A program made the translations under genes and the position numbers. Shown piece after piece: positions 18,806 to 29,136 of a DNA stretch of 64,000 nucleotides. Below the pieces are notes generated by a model. That model was not told where the DNA came from and ran no database searches. It worked only from the letters and a program-made list of their open reading frames with translations. This DNA is from Terriglobia bacterium (GTDB taxonomy: Bacteria > Acidobacteriota > Terriglobia > Acidiferrales > UBA7541). The stretch covers positions 91,418 to 155,417 of the forward strand of contig JAIQFB010000009.1 of NCBI GenBank assembly GCA_020073485.1, read 5' to 3'. Position 1 is the stretch's first letter, and every line of letters begins with the position of its first letter.

Positions 18806-19004
18806 CCAGTTGATCTCGGTTCCCCCACGCGCGATTGGCAATGCAACAGCCGCGTCTAGCTAACAACAATCTTCCGCATGCGGCAAGGAGTTTTGGCCCG
18901 GCCTGATACGTGTTTGAAACATTTGGCCCCGCTCACAGGACGCGGCAAATTCGCATTTCCTTGCCGCACGAAAAGCCGATATGCTGGCCTGCCGAGGAAT
19001 TTTC
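18806..19004. other. divergent intergenic region upstream of the barrel and dehalogenase genes
   Basis: About 200 bases between divergent starts must hold the promoters of the barrel-cytochrome unit and of the dehalogenase. I see no clear promoter boxes, operator or hairpin that I would defend. Confidence 0.3.
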
Positions 19005-19694
19005 ATGACAACCAGCCCGTCGAACACTGTCCTGGCTTTCGATGTATACGGCACGCTCATCGATCCATTTCACATGGAGGAGCATCTGCGGCCCGCGTTT
19101 GGGGAACGGGCGCGAGACGCATCTGAACTTTGGCGCGGCAAGCAATTGGAATACTCCTTTCGCCGATCGCTCATGAAGAAATATGCGGATTTCAATCAAT
19201 GCACGGCGCAGGCGTTGCGATTTGTGTGCGCACAGCTCGGCGTCTCGTTTTCAGAGGAAACTCTGAAGGAGTTGATGGACCAATACTTGAGGTTGCCGGC
19301 CTATCCGGATGTTCCCGCCGCTCTGCAGTCGCTCGCGGCGCGAGGATTCAAAATCGTGGCGTGCTCGAATGGAACTGAGAGCGCCGTGCGCAGCCTGCTG
19401 GAGCATGCGGGAGTCCTGCCGCGCTTCAGCGGAATTGTGAGCGTGGACCACATCCGCACATTCAAGCCGGACCCGGCGGTGTATGAATACCTCGCGGCGG
19501 AAACGCGCGCGGCGAAAGAAAATGTGTGGCTGATCTCGAGCAATCCGTTTGACGTGATCGGGGCGAAGGCCTACGGATTGCGGGCGGCGTGGGTGCGGCG
19601 CGATCCGAAGCGGGCGTTTGATCCTTGGGAGTTTGAGGCGGATTTGATTGTGGAGAGTCTCGGGGAACTTGGTGACAAATTGAACATTGCCTAG
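19005..19694 (+). CDS. haloacid dehalogenase, type II (HAD superfamily)
   Basis: 229 residues. The ATG at 19005 has GAGG seven bases upstream. All four HAD motifs are visible: the nucleophile in FDVYGTLID, SNG in ACSNGTES, the lysine in FKPDPAVYEY, and SSNPFDVIGAKAYG. The VYGT start and the SSNxxDxxGA motif are specific for type II 2-haloacid dehalogenases, which hydrolyse (S)-2-haloacids to 2-hydroxy acids. Many genomic members act on other substrates, so the reaction is a family prediction. It stands alone between divergent and same-strand neighbours without obvious functional links. Confidence 0.85.
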   Translation: MTTSPSNTVLAFDVYGTLIDPFHMEEHLRPAFGERARDASELWRGKQLEYSFRRSLMKKYADFNQCTAQALRFVCAQLGVSFSEETLKELMDQYLRLPAYPDVPAALQSLAARGFKIVACSNGTESAVRSLLEHAGVLPRFSGIVSVDHIRTFKPDPAVYEYLAAETRAAKENVWLISSNPFDVIGAKAYGLRAAWVRRDPKRAFDPWEFEADLIVESLGELGDKLNIA

Positions 19695-19909
19695 GGAATA
19701 TTTTTCACAAAAAAAAGATGCGAACCGGAAGTTAGTGGCGCAGGCTTCAGGCTACGTTTTTTCATGCAGAGTCGACTTTGCTGCAACTGACCCACTCAGG
19801 CTGAAACCTGTGCCACCGGTGCGCGCATTTCCTGTTTGCGGATCCCGCACAATTTGGTTGCTCGCCTTGAGCGGCTTCCTGCGATGTGATAACTAAGCAG
19901 GGACCTCTC
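19695..19909. repeat. intergenic region with half-elements of the CTGAAG repeat class
   Basis: The 215 bases contain GCGCAGGCTTCAGGCTACG near 19738-19757 and CTCAGGCTGAAACCTGTGCC near 19795-19815. They are opposite-facing relatives of the repeat class seen near 3272 and 40372. There is no gene. Confidence 0.45.
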
Positions 19910-21469
19910 ATGACCACTTTGACTTGCGAATTCACGCGAAGCAAATTTTCTCGAAAGCTATTGTTTGTACTGCCGTTTGTCGGAGCAATTTTTCTCGCGA
20001 GCTGCGGAGGCGTCGTGGGCAGTCTGACTTCCTTCACTCCGCCGCCGGTGACGAGCCTTAGCGCCAGCGACATCACGGCGCTAGTGCAGGCCGCCGCGCA
20101 GGCCGCCGATCCGAACACAATGGTCATCGCCGTTGTGGATCGCGCCGGGCGTGTGCTGGGCGTCTACCGCAAACCTGCGGCTCCGACTCTCGTGACCGGA
20201 AATTTTGGCTCGCAAGTGGACGCAAACGAACTCGCTGTGTCGCTGGCGCGCACCGGCGCGTTTTTCAGTAACGATCAGGCGCCGCTCTCCTCCCGCACGG
20301 TGCGCTTCATCAGCGGGATCCATTTTCCGCCGGGTGTCACCAATGCGCCTAATGCCGCGCTCTACGGAATTGAGAACTCCAATCGTGGGTGCACGCTCTC
20401 CACGAATTATGCCGCCGGACAAAGTGTGCCGCCCGCGCGATCGATCTCCAGCGCAACTACGGGGCTGGGCATTGCCACGGGCAAGGCGGACATGGTCGAC
20501 AGCGATCCGAACGCGGTGAATCCTGGAGGCGTGCCGCTGTTTCGCAACGGCAGCCTGGTGGGCGGAATCGGAGTGGCGGGCGTGGGGCCCGATGTTGCGG
20601 AATACGCCGCGTACTCGGCGGCGACGTCCAATGGATTTGGTCCCACGCCTGCCGCACCCGGCGTTGTGTTCATTGACGGCGTGGCTCTGCCGTTCGTAAA
20701 TCAGACGACGCGTCCGGCCGGCGTGGGCACCGGCAGCTTTAGCGCGGCGCTGTTCGTTGCAGGTCCGTCGGCAAGCCCCGGGCCGCCGCCAGAAGGAACT
20801 CTGGTCGCACCCGCAGCGGGGCCCCTCGGGGGGCTTTCCGCTTCGGACGTCACGCAAATCATCAACAACGCGGTCGCGACGGCGAACACGACGCGCGCGG
20901 TGATTCGCCTGCCCATCGGGTCTTCGGCGCGCATGGCCATTGCGGTCGCCGATCTCGACGGGACGATTATCGGGATGTACCGCATGGCGGACAGCACGGT
21001 GTTCAGCATCGATGTGGCGGCGACCAAAGCGCGCAACATGGTGTACTTCAGCGGCGGCGCGCGGACTGCCGGCGATCTGACGGGCGTGCCGATCGGAACG
21101 GCCGTGACCAACCGCACGATTGGTTATGGTGCGCAGCCTTTTTTTCCGTCGGGGATTGATGGCAGCGCTCCTGGGCCGTTTTTCAATCTCTACGAACAGG
21201 ATGTGGCGAATCCGTGCACGCAGGGGTTTCAGGTGGCGGGGCCGAATCAAAGCGGGGTGGTTTTTTTTCCCGGCTCGGTGCCGCTGTATCGCAATGGGAA
21301 TCTTGTTGGAGGATTGGGCGTGAGCGGGGACGGGGTCGATCAGGATGATTTCGTGGCGGCTGGGGGCTCGGTGGGGTTTGAAGCGCCAGCGGCGATTCGC
21401 GCGGACCAGGTGGTGGTGCAGGGAGTGCGATTGCCGTATTTGAAATTTCCGACGAATCCGACGAATTGA
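19910..21469 (+). CDS. lipoprotein with two GlcG/HbpS-type haem-binding-like domains
   Basis: 519 residues from ATG 19910, preceded by AGGGA. A lipobox ends the signal peptide (FVGAIFLASCGG). Two homologous domains follow at about 50-265 and 310-515. Each starts with LSASDIT/LSASDVT and contains IAVVDRAGRVLGVYR or IAVADLDGTIIGMYR, then ATKARNMVYFSGG-like helices and a GxPLFRNGxLVGGIGVAG signature. Single-domain GlcG/HbpS proteins bind haem or related ligands and are often secreted. The tandem, membrane-tethered form has about three times the usual length. The haem link is suggestive near the cytochrome island, but ligand binding cannot be shown from sequence alone. Confidence 0.75.
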   Translation: MTTLTCEFTRSKFSRKLLFVLPFVGAIFLASCGGVVGSLTSFTPPPVTSLSASDITALVQAAAQAADPNTMVIAVVDRAGRVLGVYRKPAAPTLVTGNFGSQVDANELAVSLARTGAFFSNDQAPLSSRTVRFISGIHFPPGVTNAPNAALYGIENSNRGCTLSTNYAAGQSVPPARSISSATTGLGIATGKADMVDSDPNAVNPGGVPLFRNGSLVGGIGVAGVGPDVAEYAAYSAATSNGFGPTPAAPGVVFIDGVALPFVNQTTRPAGVGTGSFSAALFVAGPSASPGPPPEGTLVAPAAGPLGGLSASDVTQIINNAVATANTTRAVIRLPIGSSARMAIAVADLDGTIIGMYRMADSTVFSIDVAATKARNMVYFSGGARTAGDLTGVPIGTAVTNRTIGYGAQPFFPSGIDGSAPGPFFNLYEQDVANPCTQGFQVAGPNQSGVVFFPGSVPLYRNGNLVGGLGVSGDGVDQDDFVAAGGSVGFEAPAAIRADQVVVQGVRLPYLKFPTNPTN

Positions 21470-21471
21470 AA

Positions 21472-21587
21472 GTAGGACAAGCACTCTTGCCTGTCCCTGC
21501 TGATGTGCCCGCGCCTTAACAACGAAGAACCTCGGTCCATTTCTTCTGTGCTGTGCCGTCGAGGACAGGCAAAAGTGCGTGTCCTAC
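21472..21587. repeat. GTAGGACA-type double-hairpin inverted repeat, copy 1
   Basis: A 25-base left arm (21472-21496) beginning GTAGGACAAGCACTC matches the complement of a right arm (21563-21587) at 23 of 25 positions. Each arm is also nearly self-complementary (GGACAGGCA against TGCCTGTCC). The element fills the gap between the convergent GlcG-like and sthA genes and ends one base before the sthA stop codon. Copies 2 and 3 are at 29137-29215 and 63810-63890. Confidence 0.88.
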
Positions 21588-23003
21588 TTACCCCTCGCGA
21601 AGCTTGTGGCCTGCCAGGTTGCCCAAGCCGTCGTAGGCAGCGTATTTGTAGAGTTCGGAGAGCGTTGGGAAATTGAAGACCAGCTCGATGAACGTGTCGA
21701 TCGTGCCGCCGGCTTCGAGCACGGCCATGCCCAAGTGAATCAATTCCGTGGCGCTTTCGCCCAGGATTTGCACGCCGAGTAGTTGCTTGTTCTCCGGCCG
21801 AAAAATCAGCTTCAGGACTCCGGAAGCGTCGCCGATGATCTGGCCGCGGGCGTTGTTGGAGTATTTCGCGCGACCTACTTCATAAGCAATTTTCTTTTCG
21901 CGACAGGATTCCTCGGTTTCGCCTACGGCGGAAATTTCCGGGATCGTATAAATTCCCATCGGGAGCTGCGACGCGAGGCGCTGCTTGTACGGAAAACCGA
22001 AGGCGTGGCACATCGCGACGCGGCCCTGCTCCATCGAGGTCGAGGCGAGGGCGGGAAACCCGATGACGTCCCCGGCGGCGTAGATGTGGGGCACGGCGGT
22101 CTGGAATTCGCCGTTCACGTCGATGTGGCCGCGCGAGTTGATGGCGAGGCCTGCTTTTTCCAGGGCCAGGCCATCCACAGCGCCGCGGCGTCCTGCGGCA
22201 AACAGCGCGGTCTCGGCTTCCAAAATCTTGCCGGAGTTGAGCGTCATTCGGATTCCGGCTGTGGTGCGCTCGGTGGATTTCGGCCTATCCTGGAAGACGA
22301 TATTCAACCCGAGATTTGTTAGGTGCGCGCGCAAACGTTCGGAAATTTCAGAGTCCAGAAACGGAAGCAGTCGCTCGCGGCCGTCGACCAGAGTGACGGC
22401 CACGCCCATGGCGGTGAAGATCGACGCGTACTCGCAGCCGATCACACCGCCGCCCACGACGATCATGCTCTTCGGGATGCGGTCCATCGTGAGGATGGAA
22501 TCGGAATCGAAGACGGTTTTGTCATCGAACGGAATTTCCGTCGGGCGGTGCGGTTTGGAACCGGTCGCGATCAAGATCACTTCCCCGCGCAGGATACGAG
22601 CCGTGCCCCGGGAGTCGATTGCGGTGATTGTATGCGCATCTTCAAATTGGGCGATGCCGTGGATGAGTTCGATCTTGTGGGCCGCGAGGTTCGTTGCGAT
22701 TTTCAAGCGTTCCGCGGAAACCACCGCGTCCTTGCGGTGCATGAAGCCCTGCACGGTCAGCCCTTCGCGCAAGGAATAATCGATGCCGTAGAGGCCGCGC
22801 TGCCGCAGCCCGGAAAAATAGAGCGCGGATTCGCGCAGCGTCTTGCTCGGCACCGTGCCGGTATTGACGCCCGCGCCGCCCAATTCCTCGCGGCGCTCGA
22901 TCAGCGCGACGCGCTTGCCGAAGTAGGCGGCTTGCGCCGCGCCTTTTTCTCCGGCTGGGCCGGAACCGATCACTATGAGGTCGAAGGATTCCACGGCGAA
23001 CAC
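21588..23003 (-). CDS. sthA: soluble pyridine nucleotide transhydrogenase (Si-specific)
   Basis: 471 residues from a GTG start with GGAG seven bases upstream. The FAD-binding start is DLIVIGSGPAGEKGA and the NAD(P) fold is MIVVGGGVIGCEYASIF. The second FAD motif is IYAAGDVIGFPALASTSMEQG, and a dimerisation domain follows. The region of the redox disulfide in dihydrolipoamide dehydrogenases reads GAGVNTGTVPSKTL, with both active cysteines gone. That is the expected state for SthA, which moves hydride between NADPH and NAD+ without a disulfide. The enzyme balances NADPH and NADH in the cytosol. It converges with the GlcG-like gene, and a strong inverted repeat lies between them. Confidence 0.9.
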   Translation of the reverse strand: MFAVESFDLIVIGSGPAGEKGAAQAAYFGKRVALIERREELGGAGVNTGTVPSKTLRESALYFSGLRQRGLYGIDYSLREGLTVQGFMHRKDAVVSAERLKIATNLAAHKIELIHGIAQFEDAHTITAIDSRGTARILRGEVILIATGSKPHRPTEIPFDDKTVFDSDSILTMDRIPKSMIVVGGGVIGCEYASIFTAMGVAVTLVDGRERLLPFLDSEISERLRAHLTNLGLNIVFQDRPKSTERTTAGIRMTLNSGKILEAETALFAAGRRGAVDGLALEKAGLAINSRGHIDVNGEFQTAVPHIYAAGDVIGFPALASTSMEQGRVAMCHAFGFPYKQRLASQLPMGIYTIPEISAVGETEESCREKKIAYEVGRAKYSNNARGQIIGDASGVLKLIFRPENKQLLGVQILGESATELIHLGMAVLEAGGTIDTFIELVFNFPTLSELYKYAAYDGLGNLAGHKLREG

Positions 23004-23209
23004 TCCTCTGCTCCGTAATGGCTATGTGCCCGATTGTAGTTGAACTGGATATGCTATGGATCAAATACTATGGAGGGCGCGCTGGACTCTTTCAGAACGC
23101 GCTCCATTGACAACCCCTCCCTCCTCCGACATTCTAAGCGCACAGGTCAGGGTGAATCGTTTTCATGAAACGCTGCCCGGACCTGAACTTTGTCCCGGAG
23201 TCTCGCGAA

Positions 23210-25168
23210 ATGTCATTGCCCAGCGACAAGAATCTTTCCGCACTGCTCGATGAACGGCGCATGTTTCCTCCCTCGGAGGAATTCAAGAAGCAGGCCAACT
23301 GGAACGACCCGGCAATCTACGAGCGCGCGGCGAAGGATCCGGAAGGCTTCTGGGCTGCGCAGGCGAAGAGCCTGGACTGGTTCACGCCGTGGGAGCGCGT
23401 GCTGGAGTGGAACGCGCCATGGGCGAAGTGGTTCGTGGGCGGAAAGCTCAACGTCACTTATAACTGCGTGGATCGCCATGCACACTCGGCGCGGCGGAAC
23501 AAGGCGGCGATTATCTGGGAGGGCGAGCCGGGCGATACGCGCGTGCTGACGTTCGGGATGCTCGAGCGCGAGGTGAACCGGTTTGCCAACGCGCTGAAAC
23601 GGCTGGGCGTGGTGAAGGGCGACCGCGTGGCGATCTACATGGGCATGGTGCCGGAGCTGGCGATTGCCATGCTCGCGTGCGCGAAAATCGGCGCGGCGCA
23701 TTCGGTGGTGTTCGGCGGATTCTCGGCGGAGGCACTGCGCGAGCGCATCAACGACGCGAAGGCGAAGGTGCTGATTACCGCCGATGGAGCGTGGCGGCGC
23801 GGGACCGTGGTGCCGCTGAAAGCCAGCGTGGATGAGGCACTGAAAGGGACGCCGACGATTGAAAAAGTCGTGGTGGTGCAGCGCGTCGGAAAGGCCGCGC
23901 AGATTTCGATGGAGCCCTTGCGCGATCACTGGTGGCACGAACTTGTTGCCGGCGCCTCGGACGAATGCGCGCCCGAGCACATGGACGCCGAGGACATGCT
24001 GTTCATCCTTTATACGAGCGGCACAACAGGAAAGCCGAAGGGCGTGGTGCACACGACCGCCGGTTATTTGCTCGGCGCGAGCACCACGCACCGCTACGTG
24101 TTCGACATCAAGGAAGACGACGTCTACTGGTGCACGGCCGATATCGGTTGGGTGACGGGGCATTCTTACATAGTCTACGGGCCGCTCGCCAACGGCACGA
24201 CGACCGTGATGTACGAAGGCACGCCCGACTTTCCCGACCGTGGGCGCTTCTGGGAAATCATCGACAAGTATGGCGTGAATATTTTCTACACGGCGCCGAC
24301 GGCGATCCGCACGTTCATGCGCTGGGGCGCGGAATGGCCGGCGAAATACAAACTTTCGTCGCTGCGGCTGATCGGCACGGTCGGCGAGCCGATTAATCCC
24401 GAGGCGTGGATGTGGTATCACGAAAATATCGGCCACAAACGCTGCCCGATTGTCGATACCTGGTGGCAGACCGAAACCGGCTGCATCATGATCTCTCCCC
24501 TGCCCGGCATCACGGCCACGAAACCCGGGTCGGCCACGCGGCCGCTGCCCGGGATCGGGGCCGAGGTGGTGGACCTCGAGGGGAAACCGGTCGGGCCCGG
24601 AGGCGGCGGCTACCTGGTGCTGACCAAGCCGTGGCCCTCGATGCTGCGCACGGTGTATGGCGACCCCGAACGCTACGTTCAGAATTACTGGTCGCGGTAT
24701 CCGGGAATTTATTTTACCGGCGACGGCTGCAAGATGGATGAGGACGGCTACTTGTGGCTGCTCGGGCGCGTGGACGACGTAATGAACGTCTCCGGCCACC
24801 GCATTTCGACGTACGAAGTGGAAAGCGCGCTGGTGGATCACGTTTCCGTGGCGGAAGCCGCCGTGATCGGCAAGACGCACGAGATCAAAGGCCAGGGAAT
24901 TTCCGCGTTCGTCACGCTGAAGGAAGGCATTGCGGCCACCGACGCGCTGAAAGACGAATTGAAAAGCCACGTGTCGACGAAAATCGGGTCGATCGCCAAA
25001 CCCGACGATATCTTCTTTACTTCGGAACTGCCCAAGACGCGCAGCGCGAAGATCATGCGGCGCCTGCTGCGCGATATCGCCGAAGGGCGTGTTCTGGGCG
25101 ATACCACGACTCTTGCCGATCCGACGGTGGTGGCGAAGCTGAAGGATCAGTACAAGGACGAGGGGTAG
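23210..25168 (+). CDS. acs: acetyl-CoA synthetase (AMP-forming)
   Basis: 652 residues from ATG 23210, preceded by GGAG; an upstream ATG at 23165 would add a poorly conserved tail. Family landmarks are complete: the P-loop [15 protein letters not shown], the CoA/acetate region [16 protein letters not shown], the adenine-contact motif [10 protein letters not shown], the hinge [16 protein letters not shown], and the C-terminal acetylation site with [14 protein letters not shown]. The enzyme converts acetate, ATP and CoA to acetyl-CoA, AMP and diphosphate. The conserved C-terminal lysine suggests control by reversible acetylation, as in other Acs proteins. A tryptophan in DTWWQTETG restricts the pocket to acetate. 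Confidence 0.95.
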   Translation: MSLPSDKNLSALLDERRMFPPSEEFKKQANWNDPAIYERAAKDPEGFWAAQAKSLDWFTPWERVLEWNAPWAKWFVGGKLNVTYNCVDRHAHSARRNKAAIIWEGEPGDTRVLTFGMLEREVNRFANALKRLGVVKGDRVAIYMGMVPELAIAMLACAKIGAAHSVVFGGFSAEALRERINDAKAKVLITADGAWRRGTVVPLKASVDEALKGTPTIEKVVVVQRVGKAAQISMEPLRDHWWHELVAGASDECAPEHMDAEDMLFILYTSGTTGKPKGVVHTTAGYLLGASTTHRYVFDIKEDDVYWCTADIGWVTGHSYIVYGPLANGTTTVMYEGTPDFPDRGRFWEIIDKYGVNIFYTAPTAIRTFMRWGAEWPAKYKLSSLRLIGTVGEPINPEAWMWYHENIGHKRCPIVDTWWQTETGCIMISPLPGITATKPGSATRPLPGIGAEVVDLEGKPVGPGGGGYLVLTKPWPSMLRTVYGDPERYVQNYWSRYPGIYFTGDGCKMDEDGYLWLLGRVDDVMNVSGHRISTYEVESALVDHVSVAEAAVIGKTHEIKGQGISAFVTLKEGIAATDALKDELKSHVSTKIGSIAKPDDIFFTSELPKTRSAKIMRRLLRDIAEGRVLGDTTTLADPTVVAKLKDQYKDEG

Positions 25169-25291
25169 AAATTCGTAACCTTCGTCCGTAATTTTGAGGA
25201 CCGCCTTGCTCGGAATCCGCTTCCACCAGGCACGCCACTTGCAACGCCGCGCTGATTGTCATACCCTTCCGGGTTCTACGGAGGATAAATA

Positions 25292-25807
25292 ATGAAAACT
25301 ACGTCTTTTTCTCTCGCCGGGGTTGCGCTCGTGCTCGCATTCCAAATGGGCTGCTCGCAGGCTCCGCCGCCTGCGCCGCCCGATACGCGCGCCGCAGATG
25401 AACAGGCGATCCGCGAAGGCGAGGCCCAGTGGGTGAAGGATTTCGCCGCGAAGGATGTGGACAAAGTATTGTCCCACTACGCGGATGACGCCGCCTCGAT
25501 GATTCCCGACATGGCTTTGATGACTGGACACGACGCGATCCGCGCCGGGCTGAAAGAAGAATTTTCCGATCCGAACGCCTCGCTGGATTTTCACCCCACG
25601 AAGGTCGAAGTCTCCAAAGCTAGTGATCTTGCATATTCGCAAGGCGTTTACACCTTTACCAGCACGGATCCCAAGACGAAGAAAAAAATGACCGAAAGCG
25701 GCGGTTACGTCGAAGTTTACAAGAAGCAGGCGGATGGGTCCTGGAAAGTGGTCGAAGATATCGCCACGCAGGCGGCTCCGCCGGCGCCGGTGAAGGCCGC
25801 GAAGTAG
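25292..25807 (+). CDS. SnoaL-like/DUF4440 lipoprotein
   Basis: 171 residues from an ATG with GGAGG upstream. A lipoprotein signal peptide (VALVLAFQMGCSQ) is followed by a Pro-rich linker and an NTF2-like fold of the DUF4440/SgcJ type: EGEAQWVKDFAAKDVDKVLS, YADDAASMIPDMALMTGHDA, GGYVEVYKKQADGSWKVVED. Members of this fold are polyketide cyclases, isomerases or simple binding proteins. A function cannot be named here. The gene lies 123 bases after acs and 93 bases before moaA without clear links to either. Confidence 0.8.
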   Translation: MKTTSFSLAGVALVLAFQMGCSQAPPPAPPDTRAADEQAIREGEAQWVKDFAAKDVDKVLSHYADDAASMIPDMALMTGHDAIRAGLKEEFSDPNASLDFHPTKVEVSKASDLAYSQGVYTFTSTDPKTKKKMTESGGYVEVYKKQADGSWKVVEDIATQAAPPAPVKAAK

Positions 25808-25900
25808 GGCCTGCCTCAATTGCTGTGCTGAGGCTCGTCGCCACCGGGACCCGCGTTCCTAGAGGTTGACGCCCTCCCACGCTCCACTTACCATATAGCG

Positions 25901-26965
25901 ATGCAATCCGATGAACAGGCCCCAGCGGAGGTGTCTCCGGGCGGCGCTCTTGCCGACCAGCTGGGCCGGCCTCTACGAAGCCTGCGGCTCTCGGTGACCG
26001 ACCGGTGCAACCTGCGCTGCAATTACTGCATGCCTGAGGAAGACTACGTCTGGCTGCCGCGCCAGGAATTGCTGACATTTGAGGAGATTGCGCGGCTGGC
26101 GGAAGTGTTTACGTCGCTGGGCGTTACCGACGTGCGGTTGACCGGGGGCGAGCCGCTGCTGCGGCGCGATCTCCCCAGTTTGGTCCGCATCCTCGCCGCG
26201 AATTCCCGCATTCAAGATCTGGCGCTCACCACCAACGGCGTCCTGTTTTCCGAGCAGGCTGAAGCGCTGCGCGGCGCGGGCCTGCACCGCGTGACGCTGA
26301 GTCTGGACACACTGCGGCCGGAGCGGTTTCTGGCGCTTACGGGTCGAGAGTCGCATGCGAAGGTGCTGGAAGGGATCGCTGCCGCCGGGCGCGCGGGATT
26401 CACGAAATCGAAAATCGATACGGTCGTGATCCGCGGTGCGAATGACGATGAGCTGGCTGATCTGATCGAGTACGGGCGCTCCGTCCAGGCCGAGGTGAGG
26501 TTTATCGAGTATATGGACGTGGGCGGCGCGACCAACTGGTCGCTGGACAAAGTGTTCACGCGCGCGGAAATGCTGGAGCGGCTCGCGAAGCGTTACGGCA
26601 GCGTCACGCCATTTGAGCAGCGCACATCCGCACCCGCGGAGCGATTTGCGTTGCCTGACGGAACCGTCTTTGGGATTATCGCTTCGACCACCACGCCCTT
26701 CTGCAAGAGCTGCGACCGCAGCCGGCTGACCGCCGACGGCCTGTGGTACCTGTGCCTGTACGCGCAGTCGGGCGTCGACATGAGAAAGATGTTGCGTGCT
26801 GGCGTGCCGACGGAAGAACTTGCCGAGCGAATTTCTTCCGTCTGGCGAGGTCGCGCCGACCGTGGCGCCGAATTGCGCGCCGCCACAGGGCACCGCGGCG
26901 TTTTCATCGGCATCGATCAGTTGCGCCAGGACCCGCACCTGGAAATGCATACGCGCGGGGGATAG
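25901..26965 (+). CDS. moaA: GTP 3',8-cyclase (molybdenum cofactor biosynthesis)
   Basis: 354 residues. The radical SAM motif is CNLRCNYC near residue 37 and is followed by [21 protein letters not shown] binds SAM. The second [4Fe-4S] site for GTP is [13 protein letters not shown] plus the later cysteine in WYLCLY. The protein ends in the conserved double glycine. It starts molybdopterin synthesis by converting GTP to 3',8-cyclo-7,8-dihydro-GTP. No other moa genes are visible nearby, so the pathway is scattered in this genome. The redox island contains no molybdoenzyme in this window. Confidence 0.93.
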   Translation: MQSDEQAPAEVSPGGALADQLGRPLRSLRLSVTDRCNLRCNYCMPEEDYVWLPRQELLTFEEIARLAEVFTSLGVTDVRLTGGEPLLRRDLPSLVRILAANSRIQDLALTTNGVLFSEQAEALRGAGLHRVTLSLDTLRPERFLALTGRESHAKVLEGIAAAGRAGFTKSKIDTVVIRGANDDELADLIEYGRSVQAEVRFIEYMDVGGATNWSLDKVFTRAEMLERLAKRYGSVTPFEQRTSAPAERFALPDGTVFGIIASTTTPFCKSCDRSRLTADGLWYLCLYAQSGVDMRKMLRAGVPTEELAERISSVWRGRADRGAELRAATGHRGVFIGIDQLRQDPHLEMHTRGG

Positions 26966-27067
26966 GCTTCACGCTGCATTTCCCCACTAAGATCTACCTT
27001 GACCCTCCAGTGTGACCGGTATACAACCCTTCCTCAGAAGTTCCCCGTGCAAAATATGGAGATGAAC

Positions 27068-29134
27068 ATGAAGCGATTCAATAATCATCCCCGAAAATGC
27101 TTCTGGATTGCGCTCCTTTGCGCGGCCTGCGTCGCGTCCACGGCGCCGACCGACGCAAAAGTGAAGCGCATCGTCATCGATAAATCCAAGAGCGAGCCGG
27201 AAGCGTACGGCGGCAAATCGTTTGGCAACGCCGGGGCGTATGAAAAGGTCGAAGGCTCCGCGTACGGCGAACTCGACCCCAAAGACCGGCGCAACGCCAT
27301 CATTCAGGATATTCAGCTGGCTCCGCGAAATTCGCGCGGCATGGTGGAATACAGCGTGACGTTCATGTTGATCAAACCCGTCGATATGGCCAAGGCCAGC
27401 GGCGGGCTGTTTTACGAGGTGCAGAATCGCGGTCGAAAAATCGATCCCGGCGGGAGCGCCGCGGGGCATACGTATCTGATGAGCGGCTGGCAAGGCGAAA
27501 TTCCGCCCTCCACGGGACCGGACGATACGGTAGCGGAGACACTGCAGGTGCCCACCGCGAAAAATTCGGACGGCTCGTCGATCACGGGCCCGGTGCTGGG
27601 GCGGATCAAGAATTTCAGCGGCAACACGGCGCCGCTCATGGTTTATACCCGCCCGATTCCGTATCTTCCGGTGACGCTGGATACGAAGATGGCCTCGCTC
27701 ACCAGCCGCACTTCCGAGGGCATCGACGGCACGAGCGGTCCGATCACGAAAATTCCGGACACGGACTGGGCCTGGGCCGACTGCACGAAGACGGCGTTTC
27801 CCGGGACTCCCGACCCGAAGAAAATTTGCCTCAAGAACGGATTCGATCCTGCGCTGCTGTATGAAGTTGTGTTCACGGCGAAGGATCCGCTGGTGCTGGG
27901 CATCGGATTTGCGGCCACGCGCGATCTCGTATCGTTTTTCCGCCACGCGGACAAGGACGACTCCGGCACGCCCAACCCTGTGGCTGGAAAAATTTCGTAC
28001 ACCGTAAGCCAGGGCGCCTCGCAGTCGGGAAATTACATCCGCTCGTTCATCAGTCTCGGCTTCAACGAGGATGAATCCGGGAAAATTGTGTGGGACGGCG
28101 CGATGCCGCACATCGCCGGCAGGCAGATGCCGCTCAATGTGCGCTTCGCGCTTCCCGATGGCGCGTCCGATCCCTATGAACCCGGCAGCGAGGCGATCCT
28201 CTGGTGGAGCGATTGGAAAGACACGGTTCGCGGGCGCAAGAGCGCGGGGCTGCTCGATCGCTGCCGCGCCACGCAGACTTGCCCGAAGATTTTCGAGACT
28301 TTTGGTTCGACGGAATTTTGGGATCTGCGGATGTCTCCCGATCTGGTGGGCACGACGGCCGCGGAAGATATTCCTCTGCCCGAAAATGTCCGCAGATATT
28401 ATTATCCCGGGACGACGCACGGAGGCGGCGCGGGTGGCTTCAATCCAGCACCTCCTGCTCCGGCGCGCGGACGCGGCGGGGCATGCGTGCTCCCGGCCAA
28501 TCCCAATCCGGAATCGGATACGGAGCGCGCGCTGACGGCGGCGATGGTGGACTGGATCGTGAAGGGCACGCCTCCTCCGCCAAGCGCGTATCCGAAACTT
28601 GCCGATGGAACTCTGGTGCCGGCTACGAAAGCTGCAACGGGATTTCCTTCGATCCCCGGTTTGACATTCACGGACCATTTTGAGAATCCGCTGATTGATT
28701 ACGACTGGGGTCCCAATTTCAAGTACGACGACGTTTCGGGCGTAATTTCCAAGGAGCCTCCGGTGATCAGGAGGGCTTTGCATTTGCTGGTCCCGAAAGT
28801 GAATGAAGACGGCAATGAAATCGCGGGTGTGGCGTCGGTGTTGCATCAGGCGCCGATTGGGACGTATTTGGGCTGGAACATCACCGCGGGAGGATTCTTC
28901 AAAGGCCAGATGTGCGAATTCACGGGAGCCTATGTCCCATTCGCGAAGACGAAAGCCGAGCGGCTCGCGTCGGGCGACCCGCGACGGTCCCTCGAAGAGC
29001 GCTACGCCAATCAGGAAGCGTACGTTGCGGCTGTGCGAGCGGTCGCGGAGAAGGCTGTCCGCGAACGATATCTTCTGCGCGAAGACGCGGATCGACTCAT
29101 TCAGCAGGCTGCGGCGAGCAGCGTTATGAAATGA
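27068..29134 (+). CDS. secreted alpha/beta-hydrolase-domain protein
   Basis: 688 residues from ATG 27068, which has GGAG six bases upstream; two ATGs a few codons earlier share the frame. A signal peptide (CFWIALLCAACVAS) precedes a mature protein starting KVKRIVIDKSKSEPEAYGG. The nucleophile elbow is probably GASQSGNYIRSFI at about residue 315, and HIAGR plus a late THGG may supply the other catalytic residues. The overall sequence resembles a family of large bacterial alpha/beta-hydrolase-domain proteins with no agreed reaction. An esterase or amidase role is plausible. It converges with a channel gene across a strong inverted repeat. Confidence 0.7.
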   Translation: MKRFNNHPRKCFWIALLCAACVASTAPTDAKVKRIVIDKSKSEPEAYGGKSFGNAGAYEKVEGSAYGELDPKDRRNAIIQDIQLAPRNSRGMVEYSVTFMLIKPVDMAKASGGLFYEVQNRGRKIDPGGSAAGHTYLMSGWQGEIPPSTGPDDTVAETLQVPTAKNSDGSSITGPVLGRIKNFSGNTAPLMVYTRPIPYLPVTLDTKMASLTSRTSEGIDGTSGPITKIPDTDWAWADCTKTAFPGTPDPKKICLKNGFDPALLYEVVFTAKDPLVLGIGFAATRDLVSFFRHADKDDSGTPNPVAGKISYTVSQGASQSGNYIRSFISLGFNEDESGKIVWDGAMPHIAGRQMPLNVRFALPDGASDPYEPGSEAILWWSDWKDTVRGRKSAGLLDRCRATQTCPKIFETFGSTEFWDLRMSPDLVGTTAAEDIPLPENVRRYYYPGTTHGGGAGGFNPAPPAPARGRGGACVLPANPNPESDTERALTAAMVDWIVKGTPPPPSAYPKLADGTLVPATKAATGFPSIPGLTFTDHFENPLIDYDWGPNFKYDDVSGVISKEPPVIRRALHLLVPKVNEDGNEIAGVASVLHQAPIGTYLGWNITAGGFFKGQMCEFTGAYVPFAKTKAERLASGDPRRSLEERYANQEAYVAAVRAVAEKAVRERYLLREDADRLIQQAAASSVMK

Positions 29135-29136
29135 AG

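Noticed and set aside
22820..22900. loss of the redox-active cysteines in the SthA protein as a sign of a broken gene
   Set aside because: Soluble transhydrogenases of this family naturally lack the disulfide, and all cofactor motifs are intact.
23213..24970. 585-codon open frame antisense to acs
   Set aside because: The plus-strand frame is a complete acetyl-CoA synthetase. The antisense frame is a product of high G+C codon use and has no recognisable sequence.
25292..26965. operon of the DUF4440 lipoprotein with moaA as a molybdenum-cofactor unit
   Set aside because: The gap is 93 bases, there is no further moa gene and the lipoprotein is exported. Adjacency alone does not support a shared pathway.
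26987..28846. 619-codon open frame antisense to the alpha/beta-hydrolase gene
   Set aside because: It has no family landmarks and is rich in Arg and His, as expected for the reverse of GC-rich coding. The sense gene has a signal peptide and a good ribosome site.
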